A stretch of 64,000 bases of DNA from Eurosta solidaginis (Eukaryota; Arthropoda; Insecta; Diptera; Tephritidae), in contig NC_090320.1 in the NCBI RefSeq assembly GCF_040869045.1, forward strand, positions 120,475,112 through 120,539,111, read 5' to 3'. This document shows positions 1 to 10,699 of the stretch, one piece after another; the stretch's first letter is position 1; every line of letters starts with the position of its first letter. The notes under the pieces were generated by a model. The model made no database searches. It was not told where the DNA came from and saw nothing but the letters and a program-made list of their open reading frames with translations. The translations under genes and the position numbers were made by a program.

Positions 1-48
1 CAGAGTTAATGAGAATCTACAAAAACTGGACTTGTCGAATTTTTCAAA

Positions 49-460
49 CTAAAAACACGAAAAACTTCGCATATTGGTGCAATTACAAGAGTATTTGTTG
101 AGGTTATGCAAAATTGAAATATTTACCTTTTCTGTCCCTTGTCCGAATGTAATTGTGTCATTAGCATAATTGATTATGCATTTGTTCGTTTTTAGAAAGT
201 CTTTCGTTATTATACCGTCCAAAGAAATATTAAAGTTGTCATTGACAACGTGAAGAGTCAGAGGAAAAAATGTATTTGATGCAATTATACTTGTATTAAT
301 TGTTCCTAGTGTTGTTACCGTGTCTGTTGTTACGCCTGTTATATTTATTACGCTACTATCGTCTACTTCTACATCGTTTGCCAAACTGGAAATTTTTATT
401 AGTGAAATGTCTGCCTGTGAATCTACTAGAAAAGAACATATTTTATGAGAATCGCTACAA
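49..460 (-). pseudogene. retropepsin domain of element 1 (partial pol)
   Basis: This is the aspartic protease that matures Gag-Pol. The active-site stretch reads L-V-D-S-Q-A-D-I-S-L (codons at 412-423 encode D-S-Q-A), followed about 70 residues later by a VVNDNFNIS...KDFLKTNKCIINY block that matches the protease of the second element at 10238-10330. The usual retropepsin triad is D-T/S-G-A; here Gln replaces Gly, and the second element has the same change (D-T-Q-A). The frame is open from about 460 to 49, and the first ATG (384) lies inside the domain. The frame ends at 49, so pol is interrupted there. Retropepsin identity is strong; activity is unknown. Confidence 0.75.
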
Positions 461-519
461 GCGACTTCGACGAAATCGGAAAAATTTGAATTCAGACAAT
501 ATATTGATTGAGAAGTATT

Positions 520-1699
520 TAGTCGAATTGCTCCAGCTCCCTCAGTGTTCGCGCCTGAGGGGCTTCGGCATTTAAAGAACGAACATTGGCTGAATTTCTA
601 GAATTTAAACCCTAATTACTGGAATTTCTGTTATTTCCGGACCGATTATTGTTGTTATTGTTGGAATTGCCATTGCATCTATTGTAATTGCGATTATTGC
701 CTCTGTTATAATTGTTATTTCGGAAATTTTTATTATTGTGTTGTCTATTTGTATTACCGTTAAATCGAAAATTACTATTGTTGTTATATCTGAAATTACT
801 GTTACCTCTGGAATTTCCACGGAAATTATTATATCTTATTGGACGTGACTGAAACGCTAACACTTGCCGCTCTTTAACTTCCTGTTCTCGCTCTATAATC
901 ATTTTCGCTACTACGTCCTTTGAATCTTTGAAGGTTGTTGACGCAAGGATTGATTTCACCATATCTGACCTACTATTTAATCTACAAGCGCTAATGGTTT
1001 GTTCAACCGCCATCTCATGGGCTTTTGCTTGCACATACCTTCAAGGATTAGACAGCGCTCTAACGAGTCAGAAAGCTCGTCTACCTGCTTTGAAAATTCT
1101 GAAAAATTGGTATTGGTTACTCTTAAGGCAGCAATTTTTCCCGCGACAACTTTCGAGTTGTCTGGCCTAATTTTACTACATAACGCTTCTTTAATTTGGC
1201 TGCCTGATTCTATATGCGTTGGTAGGGCTTCGCGAGCTTTGCCTTCGAGCTTGGATTTTAAAAATGCAATAAAAGTAGGAGTTAAATTTTCGTTAGAGAA
1301 TACTTCCATTAATTCAACTTTATTTATAAATGAGCCAAGTGCTAACGGGTCTCCACTGTAGTTTTCTCGCATAATCGAGGCGCAAGTACTAATAAACGAT
1401 TTTTTCTCCTCGATTGTGGCCATGGTTGTAACGTTAAGAGTCGGAGTTAGAATAGAAAAACTAGAATTTTGAAGTACAGGTTGATCAGCAAATCCTAAAA
1501 GGTCTGCACTCAGGGATAATTTATAATGTTCACTTGTTAAAGTATCAGTTGACGATGCACTTGAAGCTGAATCAGAATCTGAGTTATTAGAATCTAAATC
1601 TTGTTCTGCGTTTTTGAAATCTAAATCTTGCTCTGATTTTTTGTAACTTGAACCTGGATGTGAATTTTTAGAAACTACCTTCCCGTCTCTTACGTCCAT
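520..1699 (-). pseudogene. gag of element 1, frameshifted
   Basis: This is the structural Gag protein of the retrotransposon. The frame starting at 1699 has an acidic Ser/Asp-rich N-terminus, then a capsid-like region beginning MATIEEKKSF, and runs to 977. Near 1030 the sense reading shifts frame and continues as MAVEQTISACRL..., followed by an Asn/Arg-rich tail (about 840-612) that resembles an RNA-binding nucleocapsid without zinc knuckles. A stop at 612-614 interrupts the tail. The reading picks up again as NVRSLN-EAPQARTL and ends at 520-522, matching the last residues of gag in the element at 6267-14651. The frameshift and the stop make it a pseudogene. Confidence 0.8.
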
Positions 1700-2400
1700 A
1701 CGTGTTGAAGCGAACAGAAGAAATATTAAAATTTTATTGGAGCAAGATATGTGGAAATTATTTTTGAAGATTGAATAGAAATTTAATTTAAAGGAAATTG
1801 AATTTGAACGAGAGAATTATTCGAAAAGGGATCGTGCTTGATTAGAGAAGTTATGCAGAATTGCAAGACAAGTGGGATTTGAGAGAGTAAAACTGATTTA
1901 AATTGAGCTCAAAAGAAAATTATGAAAGCATTTGTAAAGGAAATTTATGAAAATATTTTAAAAAGAAATTTGCGAAAGTATGTATTTTTGAAAGCTTTTA
2001 GATTTTATAATTATACAATTGGTTAGCGAATACTTATTGCAAAAGACTTTAGTTAGTGAATTTTATTGAAATACTAAAGTTAGTGATTAGTTAATGAAAA
2101 GAAAGATTAAAAAATATTTACTTTACGCTTTTGTTGTCCGCAAATCCAAACCCAATGTTTGGAATTAGCTGAAAATTTTCCATGCAAAACGGAAGTGGGA
2201 ATTGGAATTCACATGCAATTTAAACGATGTTGGATATTCTTTACGAATATATTTATTGAAATGTAAGAATTCTTATTTGTACAGAATGTGAAAAAAATGT
2301 TTGTATTTGAAATGTATGGCAAAAATTATAGTTTTGGAATTTTTATTATCTGAATGCAAAAATTAAAGAATGGCAAATAATTTTATATAAGGCCTGAAGC

Positions 2401-2544
2401 GCACGCACCGCTTTTATCAAAATTGTATGGTTTTATTTTTATAGATACGGGCGCACCGCATCTTTCCAAAATTGTAGTATAAATGTCCTCGGACGCACCG
2501 GGATTTAAAAAAATGTATGTTATATTTTTTTAACGGACACACCG
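2401..2544 (-). repeat. four spaced CGGTGCGTCC-like motifs in the element 1 leader
   Basis: On the plus strand near-identical decamers occur at 2401-2410 (gcacgcaccg), 2449-2458 (gggcgcaccg), 2491-2500 (ggacgcaccg) and 2535-2544 (ggacacaccg), 42-48 bp apart in AT-rich DNA. Their reverse complement matches motifs in the leader of the second element at 7850-8469. Confidence 0.75.
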
Positions 2545-3440
2545 CTTTAGAAAAGTAAAAAAATGTTTGTTTGTATTCATTCGTGATGGAGCCCACTGTA
2601 TGGCAGGGTGGAACTACAACTAAAATTTTATTCAAATGGTTAATTATATTGGTAACTTCTTTTTTTTTTTTGATGACCAATTACTAAAACTTATAAAATT
2701 TTTCCGTTTTTGTCCGACCCTGACCCATAGTGCCTATCTGTATATTTAAATGTTTGTGGAAAATTATAATTTTTTGTAATGTAATTAATTAAGTATAATG
2801 TTTTTGTAATTTTGAAGTATTTATGAAAAATAATTTTTTTGAAAATATGGAAGATTAATATAATGCGTGGCTTGGCTAATGCCGTTTTTCCAATAAAAAA
2901 TTAATACCGTATTATGGTTCCGTTATGGGGTTGTTTCGACTGGTGACTATTCCATTCCACCATGCTTAGGAATTTATGCATGTTTATGTATTTTTTGTAG
3001 ATATTTTCCAAAAAAAAATTTTTTTTGTAGTTTTTTTTCAGTTTTATATTTTTTTTTTTGTAATGGTTTTAAATTTTATATATTTTTTTTGTAAATGGCT
3101 TTTTTTTTAAATTTTTGTATTTAGATTTTTAAAGTTTTTTTAAAGTTTTTTTTGTAGGGTTTTTGTAAATTTTGTATTTTTTTTGTAAAAATTTCAAATT
3201 TTTTTATTTTTTTTTTAATAGTTTTTAATGTTTTATACTGTTTTTGTAATTTTTTTGTTTTTAAACTTTTTTTGTGATATTTTTTTTTGGTTTATAAATT
3301 TTTGTAACGCTCTTTGTATGTATTTTGTTAATTATTAATTTTTTTTTTAATTTTAAGTGAGTTTTTTTTTCTTTTCTTTAATTCCCACGCCTGTTGGGAG
3401 GCTTGCCTCCTTCCGGCCACTCGCCGCATTTACAGGGCTT

Positions 3441-3456
3441 CGGCCCATGGTCGCCA
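3441..3456 (-). promoter_or_regulatory. primer-binding site of element 1
   Basis: The minus strand reads TGGCGACCATGGGCCG directly inside the presumed 5' LTR, which starts at 3457. Its first eight bases equal the primer-binding site at 6665 in the other mdg1/412-like element. This is where a tRNA would prime minus-strand DNA synthesis. Confidence 0.7.
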
Positions 3457-3880
3457 TATCGAGGATCCATGTTGGGATCCTGCAGGAGTGTTCCGCGACA
3501 CACACTGCCACTAGTGAAGAAAACTACTTTTAATTTTAAGTTCAGTTCCTTTATTTTTAAAATTGATCTTTCTTGTTTTCTGTTTGCAGGACAAGTTGTA
3601 GTATACTTTTTAGTTAGCTAACTTAGTTCTTTTTAGTTACTGATGGTGCACTAGACTATTTTTAATCTTTTATGTTCTACCTTAGTTTCTTTTAATTTTC
3701 GTTCTAAAATCTTTTGATTCTATAGCACTTGTGTTTTTATGATTTAACAACTGTTTTTTTCTGTAACACTAGGTTTAGGTTGCGAGTTAATTATTTTTCG
3801 TACTTATGCAGCTGCCGGTTCACTTTAAACGGAAAACTGCCGCTAACGCAACTCTGTAGAAAAGCAGCTTTTCTTTACGT
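3457..3880 (-). mobile_element. probable 5' LTR of element 1 (outer end not resolved)
   Basis: Sequence immediately outside the primer-binding site should be the LTR. The outer boundary near 3880 is a guess from typical LTR length, because the partner LTR lies outside the window. From here to about 4700 I see no coding or RNA gene. Confidence 0.35.
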
Positions 3881-4699
3881 TGCTTAGCAACGAAATTAAT
3901 GATGGCTTCGAAATTAATCGTGGCGTCGAGCAACGGCAGTTGCAACCAATCAGAAACTCTCCGAGTTGCTCGACTCCAACAATTTTAGTGATGCCAAGTT
4001 CATCTGATGTATGGTTGCATCTTGCACTTTTTAAAGAGGGTTGCCAGCTGCAATTTATTTTAATGCAATTTACTATGGCACTACAGCTCGCTATAAGCTA
4101 TGCTAGGCGAGAAGCAATTTTTTATTTTCATATATTTTACATAGTGTTGTATAACCGATCGAAATATCTAGCCATTATTAATATTATTATAAAACAAGGG
4201 TTTTCTTTTATTAGTCGGTTATTTCATCAACAATTAACGACAATGTTTGCCAACACTTTTCTTTTTAATGCCTGGCATAAATTATATCCTAGGTGAAATG
4301 TTATTGTTGTGGTACATTTTATTGACTGAGCAATTTTTTATGGTGAGAGTTCCATTGAAGTAAATTCAAAATTATATGGGGGCTAAGGAAAGTTTGGCGA
4401 ATTTTTGGGCAATATTGTGAATTTTTACCTCAGTGAAAAGAAAGAAAAGTATCAATCGTGGCTACTGCCTAAAAATGACCAAAATTGAAGAAAAGGGACC
4501 AGCGGACCAGATGGGGTTGGAAGGGACCATTTTTGGTCCAAGTGGACCAAAGTGGCAACAGTGAAAGCGAAGAAAACTACCTTTCAATATTCTCCACAGC
4601 ACTGGTGAGTTTTTCGGTGATGACAGCGTTACCACTTTGGCTAGAATCGCGGATAAAAGCCCTGGTAACGATATTCGGTCACATAATTTTCTGGGTACT

Positions 4700-5108
4700 A
4701 TTTTACCGGTAACGCTCAGAATCGGGGCGTAAAAAGCATATACGCAAAAACAAAAAACAAAATTGAAAAGGAACAACTACATAACGTAGTTTACGAAATT
4801 CGATGTCATGGTAACAAAGGAGAGAAATATAACAAAATTTATATCGGTACAACAAAAAGATCACTGAAAACACGAATAAAGGAACATAAGCAAGATGCAA
4901 AAAACAGCAATAACAACCTTGCGGAAAACAAACACACAGCTGATTTCGACAACGTAACAATATTTGATATGGAGAACAAAACGCGTAGAAGGATGACTCT
5001 AGAGGGACTGCGCATACAACAAAAATACCAACAACGATTGACTTTAAAGAGGACGTTGATAATATATTGTGCTTATGCAACGTCAATAACAAACAATGTC
5101 TGGAGGTG
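4700..5108 (+). pseudogene. Penelope-like element, C-terminal GIY-YIG endonuclease remnant
   Basis: An open frame without an ATG reads ...NKIEKEQLHNVVYEIRCHG, then KIYIGTTKRSLKTRIKEHK and LEGLRIQQK, and stops at 5106-5108. The IYIG-T(9)-EH arrangement, preceded by an N-V-V-Y-E-I strand, is the GIY-YIG nuclease found at the C-terminus of Penelope-like retroelements, where it nicks target DNA. Residues upstream (KSIYAKTKNKIEKEQ) also fit the linker of that family. The reverse transcriptase part is missing: upstream of about 4700 the frame closes. It is an isolated 3' fragment. Recognition is by motif pattern, not by a database match. Confidence 0.75.
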
Positions 5109-6266
5109 ACAAGTACAATATTGTTTTTAATGTCAATAGACGGTATTTTAATTCAATATATGTTGTTGTGATTTTTAATCATCTATATATAAAAATATAA
5201 GTGCACATTGGCGTTATTTTATAACTTGAGACCGGCTGCACCAAATTCAACCAAATTTCTACGGTACATTCGGCATATCATGTAGATGGTTTCTGTAAAG
5301 TTTGATTGAATTTGGTAGAGGGATGAGATATATCACACCAAGCTACGGCTACGTTTCATACCAATAGATGGAGCTTATTTGCATATTTGCGTTATTTCAT
5401 GAAATGGAATATGTGGTGCTTATTTCCATTTTGCATTATTCAATGGAATTGAGCTTTCTAGAATTATAATGGGCGTTCGGCATTTCTCAAATGAAAACCA
5501 AACGAAAAAAAGAAATCATTTGTTTTGTTTTGTGTTTTTTTTTATAAAAACTGTGAAAAAAATTAATGAACTGGATTTAAGTAAATTCGGTATATGCTAT
5601 ACTTCAATTTGGTTAGTAATGCCCCACCAAATTTATTAAGTGTGATTTTGTTGTGTAAAATAAACAAGATTGTAATAGAATTGCGTTGCTTTTCTTCAGA
5701 AACAACCATAAATACAGTTGAAATAATCTTGGAAATTGCTGACCGGCTGCATTCGGATGAAGATGTCATACATTTCCCATCGGCAAATTCGTTTTTGGCT
5801 GCGATTTTGGCAACAAGAATTCAAGAGTATCGAGTTCATCGCATTTTTACGACGAAGAGCTGATGCATTATTTCGGTCAATATTTTATATTTCTCCAAAT
5901 CAAAACCCGCCATTCCGCAAATTTCAACTGGTTCTTTTCAAATGGTCGCTTCCTTACTGAAAATTTACAATTTCTCTTCATTACACAACTGTCCCAACAA
6001 ACAACGGTTCGACGCAACGTGTTTAATCTTCTTTCACGACTGTTGCCATTCAACTTGCAAATTACGACTACCAAATCTGATAGCCATAGGATTTACATAT
6101 AAAATGTTCCTTCGAAATACGGATCAAGTCAGGATCAGAAACATTCGCCCACTTCTTTTCGAATCAATATCACTACAATTATTTGGTAACCTAACTCATG
6201 GATCCCTCGAGTTTAACGAATATATTCACCAGCGTCCCGAAAATTGTTGTTCCTACACACTTACTA

Positions 6267-6664
6267 TGTAACAGCAGCCTTATAATCTCACCCTGTTTCC
6301 CACTTGGTGCAACCCTGTTGTCTATTGTGAATGGACAACAGGTGTTGAAACAAGTTGGAAACGGGAAAGTCGACAAAAAAAGTAAAGGCGGCCATAATTA
6401 TAATTTGGCAGCGAGATACTAGACACGAAATTTTTGAGAAACCTCCAAATAAAGTGTATTAAAAGTAATACATTTTAAATAAAATGGTTTTCTTGTGTGG
6501 ATGTCAAGTCGGGAGAAAAGGACCTCACACGATACTGTTGCCGATACCACGATAGCGTTTTTCCATAGCACAACGTGGGTGTGGAGGCGGCGCCCTCCAA
6601 GAGTACAATAGCCTTCGGCTACGTTCTACTTTTTCTACTTTGTCTTTAAAAATGGAGGTTCACA
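6267..6664 (+). repeat. 5' LTR of element 2
   Basis: It starts tgtaacagcagcc and ends ggaggttcaca. It matches 14264-14651 over its length with scattered differences, including an extra ttttctac-like stretch near the 3' end in this copy. Confidence 0.95.
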
Positions 6665-6680
6665 TGGCGACCGGCGGTGA
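6665..6680 (+). promoter_or_regulatory. primer-binding site of element 2
   Basis: TGGCGACCGGCGGTGA abuts the LTR with no spacer. TGGCGACC is shared with element 1; I recall it as complementary to a tRNA-Arg 3' end in mdg1/412. Confidence 0.8.
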
Positions 6681-6732
6681 GTGGAATTTTTTTAATCGTG
6701 CGGACTACTTTTTGAAGATCTACATTTAAAAA

Positions 6733-7402
6733 ATGTGGCAGTGGCAGTGCGTGACAGAAATGAAATATGAAACTAGTAAAATTTAACAAAAACTAAAATT
6801 TTAATAAAACCGTAAAATTCAAAGAAACGTAGAGACCCCAATACCAAGTTTATTGAAGCTATAATGTAAAATTTTATCTACAGAAATAATCTGAATTCTA
6901 AGCTAAAAAATTATTAAAACTATAACATGAAACAACTAAATACTACAGAAATAATCAAAAATTTTACAAAACTATAATACACCGTCTAATTACAGCAGAG
7001 ATAAATGTACCAACCAATAAATCTATAACATAAAACATCTAAATACTACAGAAATAATCAAAAAAAAATGTGGCAGTGGCAGTGCGTGACAGAAATGAAA
7101 TATGAAACTAGTAAAATTTAACAAAAACTAAAATTTTAATAAAACCGTAAAATTCAATGAAACGTAGAGACCCCAATAGCAAGTTTAATGAAGCTATAAT
7201 GTAAAATTCTATCTACAGAAATAAACTGAATTCTAAGCTAAAAAATTATTAAAACTATAACATAAAACAACTAAATACTACCGAAATAATCAAAAATTTT
7301 ACAAAACTATAATACACCGTCTAATTACAGTAGAGATAAATGTACCAACCAATAAATCTATAACATAAAACATCTAAATACTACAGAAATAATCAAAAGT
7401 TT
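6733..7402 (+). repeat. 335-bp tandem duplication in the element 2 leader
   Basis: Two head-to-tail copies start with atgtggcagtggcagtg at 6733 and 7068. They are nearly identical over 335 bp apart from a few substitutions. They lie in the non-coding leader between primer-binding site and gag. Confidence 0.9.
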
Positions 7403-7599
7403 TACAAAACTATAATTCAACAACTAATAAAAGCAGAAATATATGTACAATCTATAAATTATAACCGGAATTTTAATTGCAACAGATAAAAGTATATATA
7501 TAAAAAATAAAAACGTTAAATAATTAATACATATTTTGGATGAAACGAGCGGGCCCGTACATAAAGGCATTTAAATATCGGCACTCACACCACACGTAT

Positions 7600-7790
7600 A
7601 CCGGGAAGCCGGACCCAAGCCACGCCATTTACATCGTCCACTCAACCATTTTCCACCACCACCACCGAACACGATTATCAGGAGCAGCAGCACCGCCAGC
7701 ACCATCGAACATCAGCAGCAGCAGCAACACCAGCAGCGTCAACATCAGCAGCGACGCAGGCAGCAGATGAAGCGGCAAAGACATAAGTAT
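7600..7790 (+). repeat. CAG/CAC-rich island in the element 2 leader
   Basis: This GC-rich block in otherwise AT-rich leader is dense in cag and cac triplets. One frame gives Ser/Ala runs, another gives a Gln/His-rich stretch. No good start codon or gag homology is visible. It may be captured host sequence or a simple-repeat expansion. Confidence 0.6.
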
Positions 7791-7849
7791 ATATTTATGT
7801 ATTCAATATTTTTCCGTATATCTACACTTTAATAATTTTTTGATTAAAC

Positions 7850-8469
7850 GCGGTGCGTCCGCAAAACATATTAAACATTATCCGTTTGAATTTGAATCTA
7901 ATTTTGATTTTTTTTTCGCGTCAAACAACTACTAACAAAATTTACAAACAAAAAATTGAAAAAAAAAATTTTTTTTGACACAAACTAGAAAAAAAAATGA
8001 AATTGGTGATACACAACCAAAACTCATATTTTCATCTGCAGTAATGCAAATCTATATTTGAAAATCATAGAAATTTTTATGGAGTGTGTATGTATATGCA
8101 TATATTACATAAATTGTGGCTAAAAGCGAAGCATTTTAAAAAAAAGACGTATGCACATACATAGTACATTGTGTGAAAATTTAAGTAATTTTGAATATAT
8201 CCAATACTTTTGAAATACTTTAACAACCTTTAAAAATTCAATACATTGAAAATTTTATTAACTCATAATACAACAAAAAAAAAAATTATTTTAAACAAAA
8301 AAAAAACAAAAAAAAGATTTTTGGTGAAACGGTGCGGCCGACACGTTAAATAATGATGAAAATTTAATAAATTTTTTCAATTATATAATCAACATTTTGC
8401 TGTGTAGCGGTGAGGCCGACACGTTAAATATTAAAATTTAATGATTTTTTTTGTGCAACGGTGCGGCCG
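7850..8469 (+). repeat. four spaced CGGTGCGGCCG-like motifs in the element 2 leader
   Basis: The copies are at 7850-7860 (cggtgcgtcc), 8330-8340 (cggtgcggccg), 8408-8418 (cggtgaggccg) and 8459-8469 (cggtgcggccg). The last three are followed by acacgttaaa or tcacgttaaa. The surrounding DNA is AT-rich. The same motif in opposite orientation occurs in the leader of element 1. Confidence 0.75.
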
Positions 8470-8983
8470 TCACGTTAAAAAATTGTAACAAATATTAAAT
8501 TGAAATAAATATATTCCGTTTAAAATCAATATCGTCTTACGCCAATTGGAAAACTAGATCAGGATTCTCTCTTGTATACCGTATATGGTAGCAAACCCGG
8601 TTTAAACAAATTTTTTTTAAAGCCAAAATTTAATTCAACCCAACTGTCTTTCAAGTGATTCCAACGTCCAAATAAATAACAATTCATTCATTTTACTTCA
8701 ACATTCAATACAAAATTAAATTAAAGTGAATTCAGTTTAGATTATAAAGTCATCTGAAATCTCTTTTGCATTCGAATCTTTCATATTCACAACTCAAACA
8801 ATTTAGGTTATAAAACCCCTCCAAATTTCTTTTTCATTCAAATTCGTTCGTATTCATACCTCAAAGTTGCAACTTTTTCACAATTCGATTTAGATTATAA
8901 AATCATTTCAACTTTATTTTTCATTCAAATTTGTTAATATCCAAGCATACAAAGCTGCAAGTGTAAGAGTTTTTCTTCTGCTA

Positions 8984-9973
8984 ATGTCAAATTTCGAAAC
9001 AAAATTCAAAGAATTGAGAGAAAATTTCTTTAAAATTAAAAAACGCGTTTTACATACAGGTCGTTCTTTACCGATAAGGCAAGAGAAGTTAGATGAATAT
9101 AAAAATTCTTTAAATGAGGCATATAATAACATTTTAGTAGAGGTAAATGGTCATTTTGAACACCGACCTAGGCCAATTTCTGTGAATAAAAGTTTATCAC
9201 GTTGTAGGGAAGAATTAATTAAATGTTTTACAAAACTCAATTGCACTGTTAAAGTACCAACCAACTGCAGCGACTTAGTCCAAGATAACATTTTTATATC
9301 AGATACTGATCGGCAAGAAAAAGAATCCTTTCTGAGGAAGAAGAATTCTCTGACTCAGCAAAGCCGGAAACACTCTTTAGTCGCATCGGTAAACAAAGTT
9401 ATTCTTTACCTCATACTGAAAATATTTCATTACAAGAAAACTTCTGTGGTTTCGATAACCCAGTCGTTACATCAAACAATTCTTTAAGGCTTTTAACAAC
9501 TTTTTCAAATTCCAACCAATCTCGTACTAATTTTCTAGAACCAACAATAATGGCTACACCAGAGAAAAAGAAACAGTTTATTTGTAGTAGCTTTTCGATC
9601 AAGGTTTAACAATCAAAATAATTTTCGCAATAACAATAGAGGTAATAACTACTACAACAACAATAATAGATACAACAACACTAGCAATTTCAATAGGTTC
9701 AATAAAAATAATAATTTCAATAGGTACAAAAACAATAATAATGGTAGATACAATAATAACAATCAAAATAGGCAAAACAACAACTATAGGCAAAACAACA
9801 ACAATCGAAGCAATATTAATTCGCGTAACACAAACAACAGTCAAAATAGGTTAGAAAACCGAACCAATACTAACGCCGGAAGTTCAAATACGCGAAATAA
9901 TGCAAACGTTCGCTCTTTAAACTTGGACGCCCCTCAGCAGCGAACACTGAGCGAAGAGGAGATAAGCGAATAA
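8984..9973 (+). pseudogene. gag of element 2 with internal capsid deletion
   Basis: The first frame (8984-9487) gives the N-terminal part starting MSNFETKFKELRENF. After a frameshift the reading continues as NNSLRLLTTFSN and reaches MATPEKKKQF at 9550, which aligns with MATIEEKKSF at the start of the capsid in element 1. The next residues jump directly to AFRSRFNNQNNFRNNN, the start of the Asn-rich tail, so roughly 530 bp of capsid coding present in element 1 are missing. The tail continues to LSEEEISE and a stop at 9971-9973. Gag forms the particle that packages the RNA, so a copy without capsid cannot supply it. Confidence 0.82.
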
Positions 9974-10020
9974 ATACTAAAAATGTTTTTTGTCTAAACC
10001 TAAATTACTCAGATTTTTTA

Positions 10021-10444
10021 AAAATTTATATAACCGGATCTAACAAATTATGTACATTTTTACTAGATACACAAGCCGATATTTCTTTGACTAAATTTCA
10101 AGTTTGAATAAGCAAATTTCCATTAGATCTGACGATATAGTTAATATCATTGGGGTAACATCAAACTCAGTTCCTACCTTAGGTAAAATAAACATAAACC
10201 TAATTTTTCTAATAATCTAGTCGAACAAAGCTTACGTGTGGTAAACGATGACTTCAATATCCCATCAGACGTTATACTGGGTAAAGATTTTCTCCATTAT
10301 AACAAATGTGTAATAAATTATTCAAATAGTAGCATCTCATTCTGGGCAAATAAAGAAATAGTCATTATGCCAATCCGACACGGAGCGAAAGAGATATGTG
10401 TATTATACCACCAAGATGCGAAGTTTTTCGAATTTTCGACATAA
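10021..10444 (+). pseudogene. retropepsin domain of element 2 (frameshifted)
   Basis: The active-site block reads F-L-L-D-T-Q-A-D-I-S-L (D-T-Q-A at 10066-10077), then the frame stops after KFQV. The C-terminal half continues in another frame at 10238-10444 (VVNDDFNIPSDVILGKDF). Both blocks have counterparts in element 1, including Gln in place of the usual Gly of the D-T-G-A triad. The role is cleavage of the Gag-Pol precursor. A frameshift or indel between the two blocks makes this copy defective. Confidence 0.75.
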
Positions 10445-10699
10445 GTCACTCAACAACTCCACTTTTCGTTGAATCTTAAGAAATACAAAAAAGCGTATTT
10501 ACCGCAATTGCATTACAAATTCCAATAACCCAGTCATAAAATTAATCAATACCACAAGTGATGTACAATTCGTACATAAAAATTTTATTAAAGCAGAAAA
10601 CTTATCAAATTATCACGTCTATGTAATCGACAAAACTAAGTCAGATGAGAAGCGAATTAATGAAATAACTTCGATTTTAAAAAATCAAATTCCAAAAGA

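Larger units (their letters stand above)
1..3456 (-). mobile_element. mdg1/412-like LTR retrotransposon, left-truncated by the window (element 1)
   Basis: Read on the minus strand this holds, in order, a primer-binding site, a long leader, gag and the start of pol (protease). The rest of pol lies left of position 1. The primer-binding site (3456 down to 3441) begins TGGCGACC, identical in its first eight bases to that of the complete element at 6267-14651; I recall this as the tRNA-Arg type used by mdg1/412 elements. Gag and protease residues also match that element in order and motif, so the two are relatives. The leader from 1700 to 3440 is AT-rich with long T runs and four spaced GC-rich motifs. 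At least one gag frameshift and one gag stop show it is not active as it stands. Confidence 0.85.

Noticed and set aside
605..820. Ile/Thr-rich minus-strand frame
   Set aside because: It overlaps the Asn-rich gag tail in another frame; its composition is a by-product of that repeat.
2680..3380. T-rich tract as a terminator or satellite
   Set aside because: It is low-complexity leader of element 1 without a defined repeat unit.
5594..6271. Several overlapping frames after the Helitron left end
   Set aside because: No family resemblance in any frame; open on both strands, so treated as non-coding Helitron leader.
7540..7770. Possible N-terminal receptor exon (Ser/His-rich)
   Set aside because: It lies inside the LTR retrotransposon leader, 23 kb upstream with Helitron and LINE between; no splice evidence links it to the receptor.
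9599..9844. Val/Ile-rich minus-strand frame
   Set aside because: Antisense shadow of the Asn-rich gag tail of element 2.
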